Shown piece by piece: positions 45,612 through 54,093 of a stretch of 64,000 bases of DNA. Source of the stretch: an uncultured Dehalococcoidia bacterium (lineage in GTDB: Bacteria > Chloroflexota > Dehalococcoidia > Lucifugimonadales > UBA3495); assembly GCA_958296445.1 (NCBI GenBank), contig OY282565.1, forward strand, positions 2,525,570-2,589,569, given 5' to 3'. The translations under genes and the position numbers were made by a program. Positions within the stretch are counted from its first letter, which is position 1; each line of letters starts with the position of its first letter. The notes beneath the pieces are model-generated. The model worked only from the letters and a program-made list of their open reading frames with translations, searched no databases and was not told the origin of the DNA.

Positions 45612-45970
45612 ATCCCCCGTAGGGGCGCACAGCCGTGCGCCCCCCCGTCCGCCATCAAAACCTACAACCCACCAACGCCGCCATTCCCCCCGTCCGTAGG
45701 GGCGCACAGCCGTGCGCCCTCCCGTCCGCCATCAAAAACCTACCAACCCGCCAACGCCGCCACCCCCCAACACCCCCTCCGCTGTCTGTCATTCTGAGCA
45801 AAGCGAAGAATCCCGGCTTGGGCGTCGAAACCCTTCCCCTTCGCGCAGGGTCAGGCCCCCACCAACCCCCACCAACCCACCACCCCCACCCCGGAATTGA
45901 CACCCGCAACCCCACCGATATAATGACCCCACAACCCTACGCCCCATCCGCACCCCGGAGGCCAAAAACT
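45612..45970. repeat. Two GTAGGGGCGCAC palindromes and a GTCATTCTGAGC element
   Basis: Palindromic elements lie at 45619-45643 and 45696-45719, each followed by CCGTCCGCCATCAAAAACCTAC-like DNA (unit about 77 bp). A GTCATTCTGAGCAAAGCGAA element follows at 45788-45815. The GGAGG ribosome site for the RidA gene is at about 45957. No gene is visible. Confidence 0.75.
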
Positions 45971-46369
45971 ATGCCCCAAAAAGAAATCATCTCCACCGAC
46001 AAAATAGTAGCCGCCGGCAACGCCCCCCTCTCCCAAGGAGTGCGCTACGGCAACCTGCTCTTCGTCCAGGGATGCACCGGACGCCACCCCACCGACAACA
46101 CCGTAGGCGACGGCATCCGCGAGCAGACCCGCTACACCCTCCAACGCATATCCGCCATCCTCGAAGCCGCCGGCTCATCCCTCGACCAAGTCCTCACCAA
46201 CACCTGCTACGTAACCAGCCGCGACGACCTCCCCGGCTTCAACGAAATATACGCCGAGTTCTTCCCCGACTCCGACGCCGGACGCCCCGCCCGCACCACC
46301 GTAATCGTAAACTTCGGCCAGCCCGACAACCTGGTAGAAATCACCAGCACCGCCGCCATACCCGACTAA
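45971..46369 (+). CDS. RidA/YjgF-family protein
   Basis: The 132-residue protein from ATG 45971 is a standard-length Rid protein: APLSQGVRYGNLLFVQGCTG, RYTLQRISAILEAAGSSLDQ, NTCYVTSRDDLPGFNEIYAEFF, and ARTTVIVNFGQPDNLVEI with the conserved catalytic-type Arg (ARTTV). It likely hydrolyses reactive imines or has a related role. It is followed at 40 bp by a lone Lrp/AsnC ligand-binding domain gene and then a NIPSNAP gene. Confidence 0.87.
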   Translation: MPQKEIISTDKIVAAGNAPLSQGVRYGNLLFVQGCTGRHPTDNTVGDGIREQTRYTLQRISAILEAAGSSLDQVLTNTCYVTSRDDLPGFNEIYAEFFPDSDAGRPARTTVIVNFGQPDNLVEITSTAAIPD

Positions 46370-46408
46370 GGCGCCCACAACCCCAGCACTGAGCCGGGAG
46401 CGTTCCCA

Positions 46409-46639
46409 ATGGCAACGCGAGCATACATCCTAATAGAAACCAAAGTAGGCCGGGCCAAAGACGTCCTAACCGCCCTACGCGCCATGCAAAACATATCCCA
46501 ATCCGACATCATCACCGGCACCTACGACCTAATAGCCCTAGCCGAAGCCGACGATATGTTGGCCCTAGTAGACCTAGTCACCGCCCAAGTACAAAACATC
46601 AACGGCGTACAGCGCACCATAACCTGCGTAGCCGCCTAG
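46409..46639 (+). CDS. Stand-alone Lrp/AsnC ligand-binding (RAM) domain protein
   Basis: The 76-residue protein matches only the C-terminal effector domain of Lrp/AsnC regulators: AYILIETKVGRAKDVLTAL, a SDIITGTYDLIALAE strand pair and VQNINGVQRTITCVA. It lacks the DNA-binding helix-turn-helix. Such domains oligomerise and bind amino acids, and may modulate a full-length Lrp elsewhere. GGGAGC lies about 8 nt from the ATG at 46409. Confidence 0.82.
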   Translation: MATRAYILIETKVGRAKDVLTALRAMQNISQSDIITGTYDLIALAEADDMLALVDLVTAQVQNINGVQRTITCVAA

Positions 46640-46838
46640 CCACCCCGCCCGGCACAAACGCACACCCGCCAACCGGGGTACGACGCCGCGATGGGCCAAT
46701 ACAACCCCGTCCCCCGTAGGGGCGCACACCCGCGCCCCACCCGCCAATGGCAACCAAAATCTCCCGTCCCCCGTAGGGGCGCACAGCCGTGCGCCCACAC
46801 CAATGGCAACCAAAATCTAACCAAATCAGGAGCCCAAA
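46640..46838. repeat. Two GTAGGGGCGCAC palindrome copies
   Basis: Copies at 46716-46738 (degenerate: GCGCACACCCGCGCCCC) and 46773-46796 are each followed by CCAATGGCAACCAAAATCT. This shows that a unit of about 57 bp has been duplicated. The second unit ends at the AGGAG site of the NIPSNAP gene. Confidence 0.7.
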
Positions 46839-47150
46839 ATGATCTACCAACTCCGAACCTACACCGTAAACCGCGGCATGATGGACGCCTGGGTAGACCT
46901 CTTCAACAACACCCTGGTCGAAATCCAAGAAAAGTACGGCATCAGCATCGACGGAATGTGGGTCAACGAAGACGCCAACCAGTTCATCTGGATCCGCTCC
47001 TTCCCCAGCGCCGACGAAGTGGCCCCCCGCGAAGCCGCCTTCTACGCCTCCCCCGAGTGGAACCAAGTAGTAGACCACGCCCGCAGCCACCTAGCCCGCA
47101 TCCAAGTCGAAACCATGACCTCCGTAATGAAGGTCCCCGCCGCCGCCTAA
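46839..47150 (+). CDS. NIPSNAP-family protein
   Basis: The 103-residue protein is a single NIPSNAP/ferredoxin-like alpha-beta domain: MIYQLRTYTVNRGMMDAWVD at the start, NQFIWIRSFPSADEV and REAAFYASPEWNQV. AGGAG lies 8 nt from the ATG. Family members are small dimeric barrel proteins of unclear function in bacteria. It probably shares a transcript with the Lrp-domain gene or stands alone behind the repeats. Confidence 0.82.
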   Translation: MIYQLRTYTVNRGMMDAWVDLFNNTLVEIQEKYGISIDGMWVNEDANQFIWIRSFPSADEVAPREAAFYASPEWNQVVDHARSHLARIQVETMTSVMKVPAAA

Positions 47151-47187
47151 ACCCACCGGCGCCCGGCCCATCACCGCGGAACAGCAA

Positions 47188-47218
47188 ACCCCCTCTCTAC
47201 AGATAATAGAGAGGGGGT
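47188..47218 (+). terminator. Perfect 12-bp inverted repeat after the NIPSNAP gene
   Basis: ACCCCCTCTCTA (47188-47199) and TAGAGAGGGGGT (47207-47218) are perfect complements around a 7-nt loop. There is no T-run downstream (TATTCCCCCC), so it is not a classical intrinsic terminator. It may protect mRNA 3' ends or be another repeat element. Confidence 0.45.
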
Positions 47219-47243
47219 ATTCCCCCCCGTCATTCTGAGCGAT

Positions 47244-48275
47244 ATGACCATCAACAAACCGCCCAAAATCCCCCGCCTGCCAATAGCGATAGCCGTAATA
47301 ATCGCCCTTCTAACCGGGCTGCCCCTCGGGACTATGCTAACATCTGCTGGCGATTACCCCATCCCCGACTACCAGGCCGGGCAAAATTCGGCCGCCGCCA
47401 TCAAAAACGCCGACTCCAACATCGTAATAGCCACCGTCGGCCCAAAAGACATAACCCTAGCCCAATTCACCGAAGATCGCCAGCACTTCCTCTATACAAA
47501 AGACATTTCCCAACAAGAATTAGACGGAATAATTGACCGCGGCCTCCCCTTAGAGTACCTGCAAGCCCGCCAAGACCTAGCTAATCTATGGGGAGACGAC
47601 AACGTAATAGTAGCCGGCCTAGTGATGGATGAGGTTATGCATCAAAAAGCCGTCGCCCTAGGCATTTCCGTAACCGACGACGAGATTAAAGAAATCATAG
47701 ATCTCACTCGCAAAATCTTTGACAACGGAGAAGTTGACCCCTACAACAAAGGATACGCTGAATCCCTAGGAATGGAGCGTTACTGGAGCGAGTACCCGGA
47801 AAAGGTGGAACGCGGCTTGCTATACACCAAACTCCGGCAGCGCGTTGCCAGCGAGAACGGCTCATTCGCCCACGACGACGCCACCCTAGCCTGGCAAAAA
47901 TTCGCCGAGGAAACCCTGGCAGAGGCCGACGCCGACATCCAACTGCACGACAGCGAACATCACTCCGCCACCCTAGAAAACGCCCTAGACTATCTGGCAT
48001 CGCTGCGGGAACTACAACGTTCCCACATCCAACAGAAAGAAAACCAACCCCGGGCCCCGGCAGATAAATGGGTGGTATACACCAAACCCGAGAACGGCCC
48101 CCTGACCACCACCCACTTCGACATCGAACCCACCTATTGCCACGAACCCGACACCGATACCCACTGGGTATGCGACGCCCAATCCAAGGAGCGCCTTATA
48201 GAGCTGTATTCCGGGGACTTGTATCTCATCGTAGCCCCCGGAACAATCCTGCCGGTATTCACCGAAAACCCCTAA
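47244..48275 (+). CDS. SurA-N-like exported or membrane-anchored protein
   Basis: The 343-residue protein has an N-terminal hydrophobic segment (about 12-33, IAIAVIIALLTGLPLGTMLTS) that is a signal or anchor. The middle, about 60-160, resembles the SurA N-terminal chaperone domain: a VATVGPKDITLAQF-like start, a long helix EYLQARQDL and the AVALGISVTDDEIKEII motif typical of SurA/PrsA. No parvulin rotamase domain follows. The C-terminal end has two Cys (YCHEPDTDTHWVCD) and a small beta domain. The start codon falls inside a partial GTCATTCTGAGC element. It converges with the UshA-like gene (4-nt overlap). Confidence 0.65.
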   Translation: MTINKPPKIPRLPIAIAVIIALLTGLPLGTMLTSAGDYPIPDYQAGQNSAAAIKNADSNIVIATVGPKDITLAQFTEDRQHFLYTKDISQQELDGIIDRGLPLEYLQARQDLANLWGDDNVIVAGLVMDEVMHQKAVALGISVTDDEIKEIIDLTRKIFDNGEVDPYNKGYAESLGMERYWSEYPEKVERGLLYTKLRQRVASENGSFAHDDATLAWQKFAEETLAEADADIQLHDSEHHSATLENALDYLASLRELQRSHIQQKENQPRAPADKWVVYTKPENGPLTTTHFDIEPTYCHEPDTDTHWVCDAQSKERLIELYSGDLYLIVAPGTILPVFTENP

Positions 48276-50410
48276 CCGCCCCCGTCCGCCAGAAACACCG
48301 TATCCACCATTCCCGGTATCCCCAGATTCTGAATCCGCCGGTCCTCCGGCGGCGCCGTTTCCGCCTCATCAAAGGGCTGTTCCGCATAAAAGCGGACCAA
48401 GTATTCCGCCAGCGCGTCCTGTTCCGTCCCCGGCGCGGCAAAATCGGAAAGCCCCGGATCCGCCGCCTTTGCCCCGTCTATCCTTCCGTTCCCGTTAGTA
48501 TCCGGGAAAGCCGGGTCGGGCGCGTTGAACTGCCCCGCCTCCCCCGCCAAGTCAACCCGCCCCGGATGGGGCAACGGAAACGGATACCCGCCCCCCCGGT
48601 TAGCCAAGAAATTCAGCGTAACCATCTTGATTTCCCGCCCCGGGTCCCCCGACAGCTCCCCCTGCTCCACCACCCGGTCAACCACTTCCCCCCCGCCGTC
48701 AACTATCGCAAGAGAACGGATGCGACTACCCGCCGGCGCCCCCGGGTCAAAGCTCAACCGCATCCCGGCCACCTGCGGAAACTGCCCCGCCGCAACCTCC
48801 CCCACCCCGTCGGGCCGCAGCGCGTGTTCCATAACCGCCGCCAGCTCCCTCGCCGTAAGCGGCACTATCACCATCCCGTTGTTGAACCGCAGCGCCCCCT
48901 CCACGTCCAGTTGCGATATATCGCCCCGATTCTTGTCGGCAACCGGATTCCCCGGCGGCGGCAGAAACTCCAAATCATCAGCCGACGTTGTTCCCGGCGG
49001 CTGCGCCACCAGCCCGATGTCCCCACGTATGCCCCCGCCGTTAGTCATAGCCACCCGCACCTCCGGGTCAACCTGCCGCGCCAGCCACAAATAAGCGTCG
49101 GTAACCAGACTCCCCAGATTCGTTTCCTGCGTCCGAACCTCGCCCCGGCGCCCCGACAAATAAACCGCAGTGCGGCCCACAATGTTCCCGTCCCGTTCCC
49201 GCAACAACAAACGCAGCGACTCCGCGATGCGGCTAACCTCCGCCACCGGCCGCCCGGCGAAAAGCTGCCCCCCCTGCCGGTCGGTGGCGTAGGCCCCGCT
49301 AACGTATGGATCTATCGAATCCGGTATAACCCGCCCCTCAGCGTCGAAATCCACCACCAGCCGCCCCAGATACCTGTAATCCGCATCCGTATTCACCACC
49401 AGCACCGGCTCCCCCGACGCCGACTCGTAGCGCAGCGGATAATCCCCCGCCGCCTCGTCCCCCGCCCGCAGCCTATCGGTATCATCCGCCAGCAGCGTAT
49501 TGGATCCTCCGGCGACAATAATATCTACCCCCCGCAGTTTCCCCGCCAGCGCCTGCTCAATATCAATGCGCTGCATATGCGCCAGCAACACAACCTTGTT
49601 CACCCCCTGCCCAATCAGAGCGTCCACCGACCCCTGAATAACCGCGGCCAGCTTGTCCAAGCTGTAATCCAACGGCGCAACCGCAATCCCGCCGCTAACC
49701 GTAATCGAAGCCAGAAACGGCGTAGTCGCCCCCACTATCCCGACCCGCTGCCCGCCCACCGTAGCAACCGCGCTCCCCGCCAGACTGCCCCCCACCAGCC
49801 CCACATCCTGCCCGTCCGGCACCACCAGCCCCGCCAGCTCATCATCATCAACGAACCCCAGATTGCTGGACAGATAAGGAAACCGCGAACCCGGGTACGC
49901 CGAATCATCCCCAACCTCCCCCCTGACAATCGAAGCAAACTCCCCCGTTCCCCTGTCCAGCTCGTGATTCCCCACCGCCGACGCCTGAAACCCCATAGCA
50001 TTAAGCAACGCAATATCCGCCCGCCCATACCCGGCCACCCCCAAAACGCCGTCCAGCGCAGAATCCCCCGCCAAATAATACCGCGGCCCCCGAACAAAAT
50101 TATCCCCCGAACTCAAAACAAGCGTATTCCGCGGAAACTGCTCCCGAAACCCGGCCAAAATCGCCGAAAAATTCTCCACATTCTGCAAAGCCCCCGAAGT
50201 CCCGTCCATATCCGAAGCATGAAGCAATTGCAGCGTAAAAACCGCCCTCCCGCCACCATCATAGGAATACCGCCCCCCATCCCCCAACCCCATCCCCCCC
50301 AAATCCTCCCCCACCGACCCCACCCCGCCCCTCAAACACCCCCCCAACCCCACCAACAAAACAGCGCCCACCACCCAACCCACCCAAAACCGCATCCCCA
50401 ATCCCACCAT
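48272..50410 (-). CDS. UshA-like metallophosphatase/5'-nucleotidase lipoprotein with altered metal motifs
   Basis: The ATG at 50410 follows GGGGGG at 7 nt. The 712-residue protein has a lipoprotein signal (GLGGC, Cys25), then a calcineurin-like phosphatase domain with SSGDNF (100-105) and AVGNHELDRG (145-154). The usual first motif D-x-H-G is LLHASDMDG (62-70), with Asp in place of His. The later GHSH-type motif reads VAGGSNT. The C-terminal 5'-nucleotidase domain has TNLGSLVTDAYLW and TNGGGIRGDI, intact. A DTNGNGRIDG loop could bind calcium. It should be attached outside the membrane. The altered motifs may change metal use or substrate. Confidence 0.78.
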   Translation of the reverse strand: MVGLGMRFWVGWVVGAVLLVGLGGCLRGGVGSVGEDLGGMGLGDGGRYSYDGGGRAVFTLQLLHASDMDGTSGALQNVENFSAILAGFREQFPRNTLVLSSGDNFVRGPRYYLAGDSALDGVLGVAGYGRADIALLNAMGFQASAVGNHELDRGTGEFASIVRGEVGDDSAYPGSRFPYLSSNLGFVDDDELAGLVVPDGQDVGLVGGSLAGSAVATVGGQRVGIVGATTPFLASITVSGGIAVAPLDYSLDKLAAVIQGSVDALIGQGVNKVVLLAHMQRIDIEQALAGKLRGVDIIVAGGSNTLLADDTDRLRAGDEAAGDYPLRYESASGEPVLVVNTDADYRYLGRLVVDFDAEGRVIPDSIDPYVSGAYATDRQGGQLFAGRPVAEVSRIAESLRLLLRERDGNIVGRTAVYLSGRRGEVRTQETNLGSLVTDAYLWLARQVDPEVRVAMTNGGGIRGDIGLVAQPPGTTSADDLEFLPPPGNPVADKNRGDISQLDVEGALRFNNGMVIVPLTARELAAVMEHALRPDGVGEVAAGQFPQVAGMRLSFDPGAPAGSRIRSLAIVDGGGEVVDRVVEQGELSGDPGREIKMVTLNFLANRGGGYPFPLPHPGRVDLAGEAGQFNAPDPAFPDTNGNGRIDGAKAADPGLSDFAAPGTEQDALAEYLVRFYAEQPFDEAETAPPEDRRIQNLGIPGMVDTVFLADGGG

Positions 50411-50772
50411 AAAAAATCCCCCCTTATTCCCGCTACCGCCCACCATCCAGCCCCCCCAGCATTCCAAACAAAAACCCCGTCACCCCGGCCGCCTACTATT
50501 CCAGCCGTCCGTCACTCCGCCCCGGCCGTCTATCATTCCAGCCGTCCGTCACTCCACCTTAGCCGTCCGTCACTCCACCTTAGCCGTCCGTCATTCCGCC
50601 CTAGCCGTCCGTCACTCCACCCTAACCGTCCGTCACTCCACCCCCCCGTCACTCCGAGCACCCCCCTGTCATTCTGAGCAAAGCGAAGAATCCCACCCCG
50701 GCCCCCAACACCCTCCCTTTCGCCCAGGCCCACAAAAGGGAATATCGCAACCTCCCACCCTGACCCTCGCGG
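50411..50772. repeat. 21-bp tandem repeat (GCCGTCCGTCACTCCACCTTA) and a GTCATTCTGAGC element
   Basis: About six or seven units of period 21 bp run from about 50499 to 50645; unit starts are clear at 50541, 50562, 50583 and 50604. They are followed by a GTCATTCTGAGCAAAGCGAA element at 50668-50695. Minus-strand frames here encode a DGRLRWS-type heptapeptide repeat that is only the translation of the DNA repeat. Confidence 0.75.
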
Positions 50773-50801
50773 TTGACTACCACCGCCGCTACGACTACAA
50801 T
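50773..50801 (+). promoter_or_regulatory. Strong sigma-70-type promoter for the small RNA locus
   Basis: TTGACT (50773-50778) and TACAAT (50796-50801) are separated by exactly 17 bp and match the -35 and -10 consensus at five of six positions each. Transcription should begin near 50808. This is the clearest sigma-70-type promoter I noticed in the window, and there is no protein gene on this strand downstream. Confidence 0.7.
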
Positions 50802-50807
50802 AAGAAA

Positions 50808-50876
50808 CCTCAGCGACCGGCTGCGGGCCGCTCCTCCAGCGACCCCTTCGCCCAGGCGAACCGGCCGCTCTTTTTT
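50808..50876 (+). ncRNA. Candidate small structured RNA with four complementary arms
   Basis: Starting about 7 nt after the -10 box and ending at TTTTTT (50871-50876), the predicted RNA is about 70 nt. Arm 1 AGCGACC (50812-50818) pairs with arm 2 GGCCGCT (50826-50832). Arm 3 AGCGACC (50838-50844) pairs with arm 4 GGCCGCT (50863-50869), which makes the terminator stem. Arms 2 and 3 can also pair across a 5-nt loop. This mutually exclusive 1:2/3:4 versus 2:3 layout is what attenuators use. It does not match tRNA, SRP RNA or 6S RNA as I know them. The ends are inferred from promoter and terminator only. Confidence 0.55.
50838..50876 (+). terminator. Intrinsic terminator of the small RNA locus
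   Basis: The outer stem AGCGACC/GGCCGCT encloses a symmetrical CC/CC internal loop and an inner TTCGCC-CA-GGCGAA stem. One C separates it from six T (50871-50876). This is a canonical rho-independent terminator on the plus strand. Confidence 0.75.
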
Positions 50877-50989
50877 ACGCCCCAAATTCCCATCCCGTCA
50901 TTCCCGCCTTCACAGGAACGACGGGTACAGGCCGGAACAAGGGCATATCCCGAAACGCCAAGACACCCCGAGATACACCCCCATGCCCC

Positions 50990-51538
50990 CTAGTAAACCA
51001 ACGCCGTAACAACCCCCTCCGGCAGCTCCACCTCCAGCCCCTGCAAGCAATGCGCCAAAGTATGGTAGTACCCGCTCACCACCAGCACATCCACCGCCCC
51101 GGCGTCGCCCACCAACCGGCGCACACCCTCAAAAGTAGCGTCCGAAATCCGATGCTGCCGCAGCAACTCCAGCACAAACTGCACCACCGCCGCGTCATCC
51201 GCGTCAAACCCCGCCGGAGCCCGGTACTCCCGGATAGCCGCAATGATTTCGTCCGACAGCCCGGCCTCCCTAGCCGCCGACTGATTAACCGTCCAAACAT
51301 AATGCCCGCAGGCTTCCCGCGCCGCCGTCAGCACCGCCAGCGCCTTAATCCGCGGCGGCAGCGGCGTTTCGTAGCGGGCATACCCCCCCAACCCGGCCAT
51401 AGCCCCCGCCGCCTGCGGATTATTCAGCAGCGCGGCATAATTCCGGGCCACCCCGCCCCGGCTGCTCTCAATCTCATCCCAAACCGCCCGCCCCGCATCG
51501 TCCATACCCTCACGAGTAGCAAATGGCACCCTAGTCAT
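50990..51538 (-). CDS. Carboxymuconolactone decarboxylase/AhpD-like protein
   Basis: The ATG at 51538 has AGGAGG about 7 nt upstream, giving 182 residues; the longer frame reads into a repeat. The protein has the CMD fold: a PPRIKALAVLTAAREACGHYV helix pair, HYVWTVNQSAAREAGLSDEIIAAIRE (the Ala-Gly-Leu motif) and a C-terminal helix with VSGYYHTLAHCLQG. The CxxC peroxidase motif of AhpD is absent, so it is closer to carboxymuconolactone decarboxylases or uncharacterised CMD proteins. It lies 151 bp downstream of the molybdoenzyme gene on the same strand. Confidence 0.8.
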   Translation of the reverse strand: MTRVPFATREGMDDAGRAVWDEIESSRGGVARNYAALLNNPQAAGAMAGLGGYARYETPLPPRIKALAVLTAAREACGHYVWTVNQSAAREAGLSDEIIAAIREYRAPAGFDADDAAVVQFVLELLRQHRISDATFEGVRRLVGDAGAVDVLVVSGYYHTLAHCLQGLEVELPEGVVTALVY

Positions 51539-51689
51539 TTCAATCCTCCTCTCGCAAATGATGACAACTAACGCCGACAAACCGTAACAAACCGTAGGGG
51601 CGCACAGCCGTGCGCCCCCACTACCCGGGGCAACCACCCAACACGGGGCCATCGCACCTTTTCCGCCCCCGTTCCCGGAAATGCCGCCC
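51539..51689. repeat. GTAGGGGCGCAC palindrome
   Basis: One perfect copy of the GTAGGGGCGCAC-AGCC-GTGCGCCCC element lies at 51594-51618 between two minus-strand genes. It may influence readthrough between them. Nothing else is visible. Confidence 0.7.
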
Positions 51690-53951
51690 CTAATCCGCCG
51701 AGGCCAGCCCCGCCGGTTCCCCATCCTTGGCCCAGAGGCTCTCCAGCACCGCCCCCGGCGACATCGGCAACTGGTTCATCCGCACGCCCACGGCATGATA
51801 AATGGCGTTGGCGACCGCCGCCATGGGAGGCACTATCGGCACCTCCCCCACGCCCCGCACGCCGTAAGGATGCCCCGGATTGGCGACCTCAACTATGACC
51901 GTCCCAATCATCGGCAAGTCAAGGCTGGTAGGCATCCGGTAATCCAGGAACGACGAATTCTCCATCCGCCCGTCGGCACTGAAGCGGTATTCCTCATTCA
52001 GCGCCCAGCCGATGCCCTGAACCACCCCGCCCTGTATCTGCCCCTCCACATAGCTCGGATGAATCGCCTTGCCCGCGTCCTGCACCGCCGTATAGTCCAG
52101 CACGGTTACCTTGCCCGTGTCCGGGTCAACCTCCACGTCCACGATGTGCGTAGCGAAAGCCCCGCCCGCGCCCCGCGGGTCCATGCTCACCTGCGACGAC
52201 ACCGGCCCGCCGGCGCGGTTCAACTGCCCGGCCAGCTCCTTGAAGCTCAACCGCAGCTCCTGGTCGGAAGTGTGCTGGAAAACCCCGTCCACCAAGTCAA
52301 CGTCGGCGGCGTCCACATCCCAGATTCCCGCTGCCCGCTCAATCATTTTCCGCTTGATGTCCTGAGCGCACTCATAAGCGGCCCAGCCCGTCGCAAAGGT
52401 AGTCCGGCTGCCGCCCGTGAGAAAGGTATACCCCACCGAATCGGTGTCCCCCACGCTCGGATTCACGTCCTCCGCCGGAATCCCCAGCACCTCAGCCGCC
52501 TGCATCGCAATGGACGCCCGCGTGCCGCCAATGTCCGTAGAGCCTTCCACCAAAGCCACCGTGCCGTCGGCGTGAACGCTAATCGCCGCGCTGGACTGCA
52601 ACCCGATGTTGAACCAAAAGCCCGACGCCACGCCGCGCCCCCGGTTCGGGCCTTCCAGCTTTTTCTGGTAATGCTCCGAATCCCTAGCCGCCTCCAGCGT
52701 TTCGGTGTTGCCAATCTTGGGAAAAACCGGGCCGTCAACCCTACGGGTTCCCTCTTTAGAGGCGTTGCGGGCCCGGAACTCCAGCGGATCCATCCCCAGC
52801 TTCTCCGCCAATTCGTCAACCACCGTCTCGCAGGCAAAGGCCGCGATGGGGGCGCCCGGCGCCCGGTAGGCCGCCACCGGCGGCTTGTTCGCCACCACGT
52901 CATACCCGTCAACCCGGGCGTGCTCAATGTCGTAGCAGGCGAACATACACTGCGCCCCGGCAGTCACCGGAGAACCCGGAAACGCCCCGGCGTCAAAGGC
53001 CAGCGACGCCTCCGCCGCCACTATCTTGCCGTCATTCGTCGCCCCCATCTTCACCCACATATACGAACCGGAAGTCGGCCCGGTAGCCTCGAAAACCTCG
53101 GCCCGGCTCATCGTCCCCTTCACCGGCGCCCCCGCCTTCTTCGACAGCAGCGCAGTCAACGGCTCCAGATATATGGGAATCTTGCCGCCGAACCCCCCGC
53201 CGATCTCCATCGGAATCACCTTGATTTTGGAAACCGGCAAATCCAGCACCCCGGCCAGCGAGTCCCGGGTAGTGAAAGCCCCCTGAGTGCTGGTCCAGAC
53301 CGTAAGCTCCCCATTGGTGTTCCAAAGCGCCGCCCCGTTCTGCGGCTCAATATACCCCTGATGCACCGTAGCCGTAGAGTATTCCCGCTCCACGATAATA
53401 TCCGCCGCGGCGAAGCCCTGCTCCAAATCGCCCTGCTCGTATCGGAAATGGGTAGCGACATTGCTGGCCTTGTCGCTCTTCTCCCCCAGCTCGTCGGTAG
53501 TCTGGTCTTCGTGCAACAGCTCGGCGTCCTCGGCCATAGCCTCCCGGACTTCCGTAGCCGCCCTCAGCGGTTCGTACTCCACCTCGATAAGCGCCAGAGC
53601 CAGCTCCGCCTGATGCGGGCTGAGCGCCGCCACCGCCGCCACCGGATGCCCCTTATAAAGAACCTTGCCCTTGGCCATCACCTTACGCGCCGCGGCATTA
53701 TCGGCCGGAATATCCTGCCCGGTGATAACCGCCCGCACCCCCGCCGCCGCCTCGGCCTTGCTGGTGTCAATGGACTTGATGCGGGCATGAGCATGAGGAC
53801 TGCGCAGCACCTTGGCGAACAGCGTCCCCGCCGCATCAAAATCGGCCCCATACTTGGCGCGGCCAGTAACCTTGTCCGTCCCGTCATGCCGCACCGGGCG
53901 CGTACCGACCACCCTATACTCAGTGTTGGAAAGCACAACATTGGTTGCCAT
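51690..53951 (-). CDS. Xanthine dehydrogenase-family molybdenum hydroxylase, large subunit
   Basis: The ATG at 53951 (GAGGTGG upstream) gives 753 residues. The protein covers the aldehyde oxidase/xanthine dehydrogenase a/b hammerhead (about 15-125) and molybdopterin-binding domains. Landmarks: DGTDKVTGRAKYGADF, YKGHPVAAVAA, an EPQNGAALW substrate-loop region, IGGGFGGK, YRAPGAPIAAFACE and the C-terminal VRGVGEVPIVPP with the catalytic Glu. It hydroxylates aromatic or heterocyclic carbon using water. The small [2Fe-2S] and FAD subunits are not adjacent, so they are elsewhere or the gene has been separated. Confidence 0.88.
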   Translation of the reverse strand: MATNVVLSNTEYRVVGTRPVRHDGTDKVTGRAKYGADFDAAGTLFAKVLRSPHAHARIKSIDTSKAEAAAGVRAVITGQDIPADNAAARKVMAKGKVLYKGHPVAAVAALSPHQAELALALIEVEYEPLRAATEVREAMAEDAELLHEDQTTDELGEKSDKASNVATHFRYEQGDLEQGFAAADIIVEREYSTATVHQGYIEPQNGAALWNTNGELTVWTSTQGAFTTRDSLAGVLDLPVSKIKVIPMEIGGGFGGKIPIYLEPLTALLSKKAGAPVKGTMSRAEVFEATGPTSGSYMWVKMGATNDGKIVAAEASLAFDAGAFPGSPVTAGAQCMFACYDIEHARVDGYDVVANKPPVAAYRAPGAPIAAFACETVVDELAEKLGMDPLEFRARNASKEGTRRVDGPVFPKIGNTETLEAARDSEHYQKKLEGPNRGRGVASGFWFNIGLQSSAAISVHADGTVALVEGSTDIGGTRASIAMQAAEVLGIPAEDVNPSVGDTDSVGYTFLTGGSRTTFATGWAAYECAQDIKRKMIERAAGIWDVDAADVDLVDGVFQHTSDQELRLSFKELAGQLNRAGGPVSSQVSMDPRGAGGAFATHIVDVEVDPDTGKVTVLDYTAVQDAGKAIHPSYVEGQIQGGVVQGIGWALNEEYRFSADGRMENSSFLDYRMPTSLDLPMIGTVIVEVANPGHPYGVRGVGEVPIVPPMAAVANAIYHAVGVRMNQLPMSPGAVLESLWAKDGEPAGLASAD

Positions 53952-54093
53952 AAGAATCCACCTCACGCGGAGTCTCGGATACCGTGGCTGAATGCCAGTC
54001 TAAACCGCAAAGATTGTACCACAAGGGCGGGTATGGTGGGGCGGGTATTGGGATGATAGAATGGCCCCGGCACATTTCCCGGCGAGGGACGAT

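Noticed and set aside
48068..50677. Long plus-strand frame opposite the UshA-like gene
   Set aside because: Antisense shadow running on into the 21-bp repeat array; no motifs.
50499..50733. Minus-strand protein with WSDGRLR heptapeptide repeats
   Set aside because: A 21-bp DNA repeat always encodes a 7-residue repeat; there is no start signal and the array is typical of the intergenic repeats in this window.
50808..50876. SRP RNA, 6S RNA or tRNA at the small RNA locus
   Set aside because: The SRP GGTCAGGTCCGGAAGGAAGC-type core, the 6S bubble and the tRNA T-loop are all absent, and the length is too short for 6S.
51681..54056. Long plus-strand frame opposite the molybdoenzyme gene
   Set aside because: Composition (Arg/His/Pro) and lack of motifs show it is the antisense shadow of the molybdenum hydroxylase.
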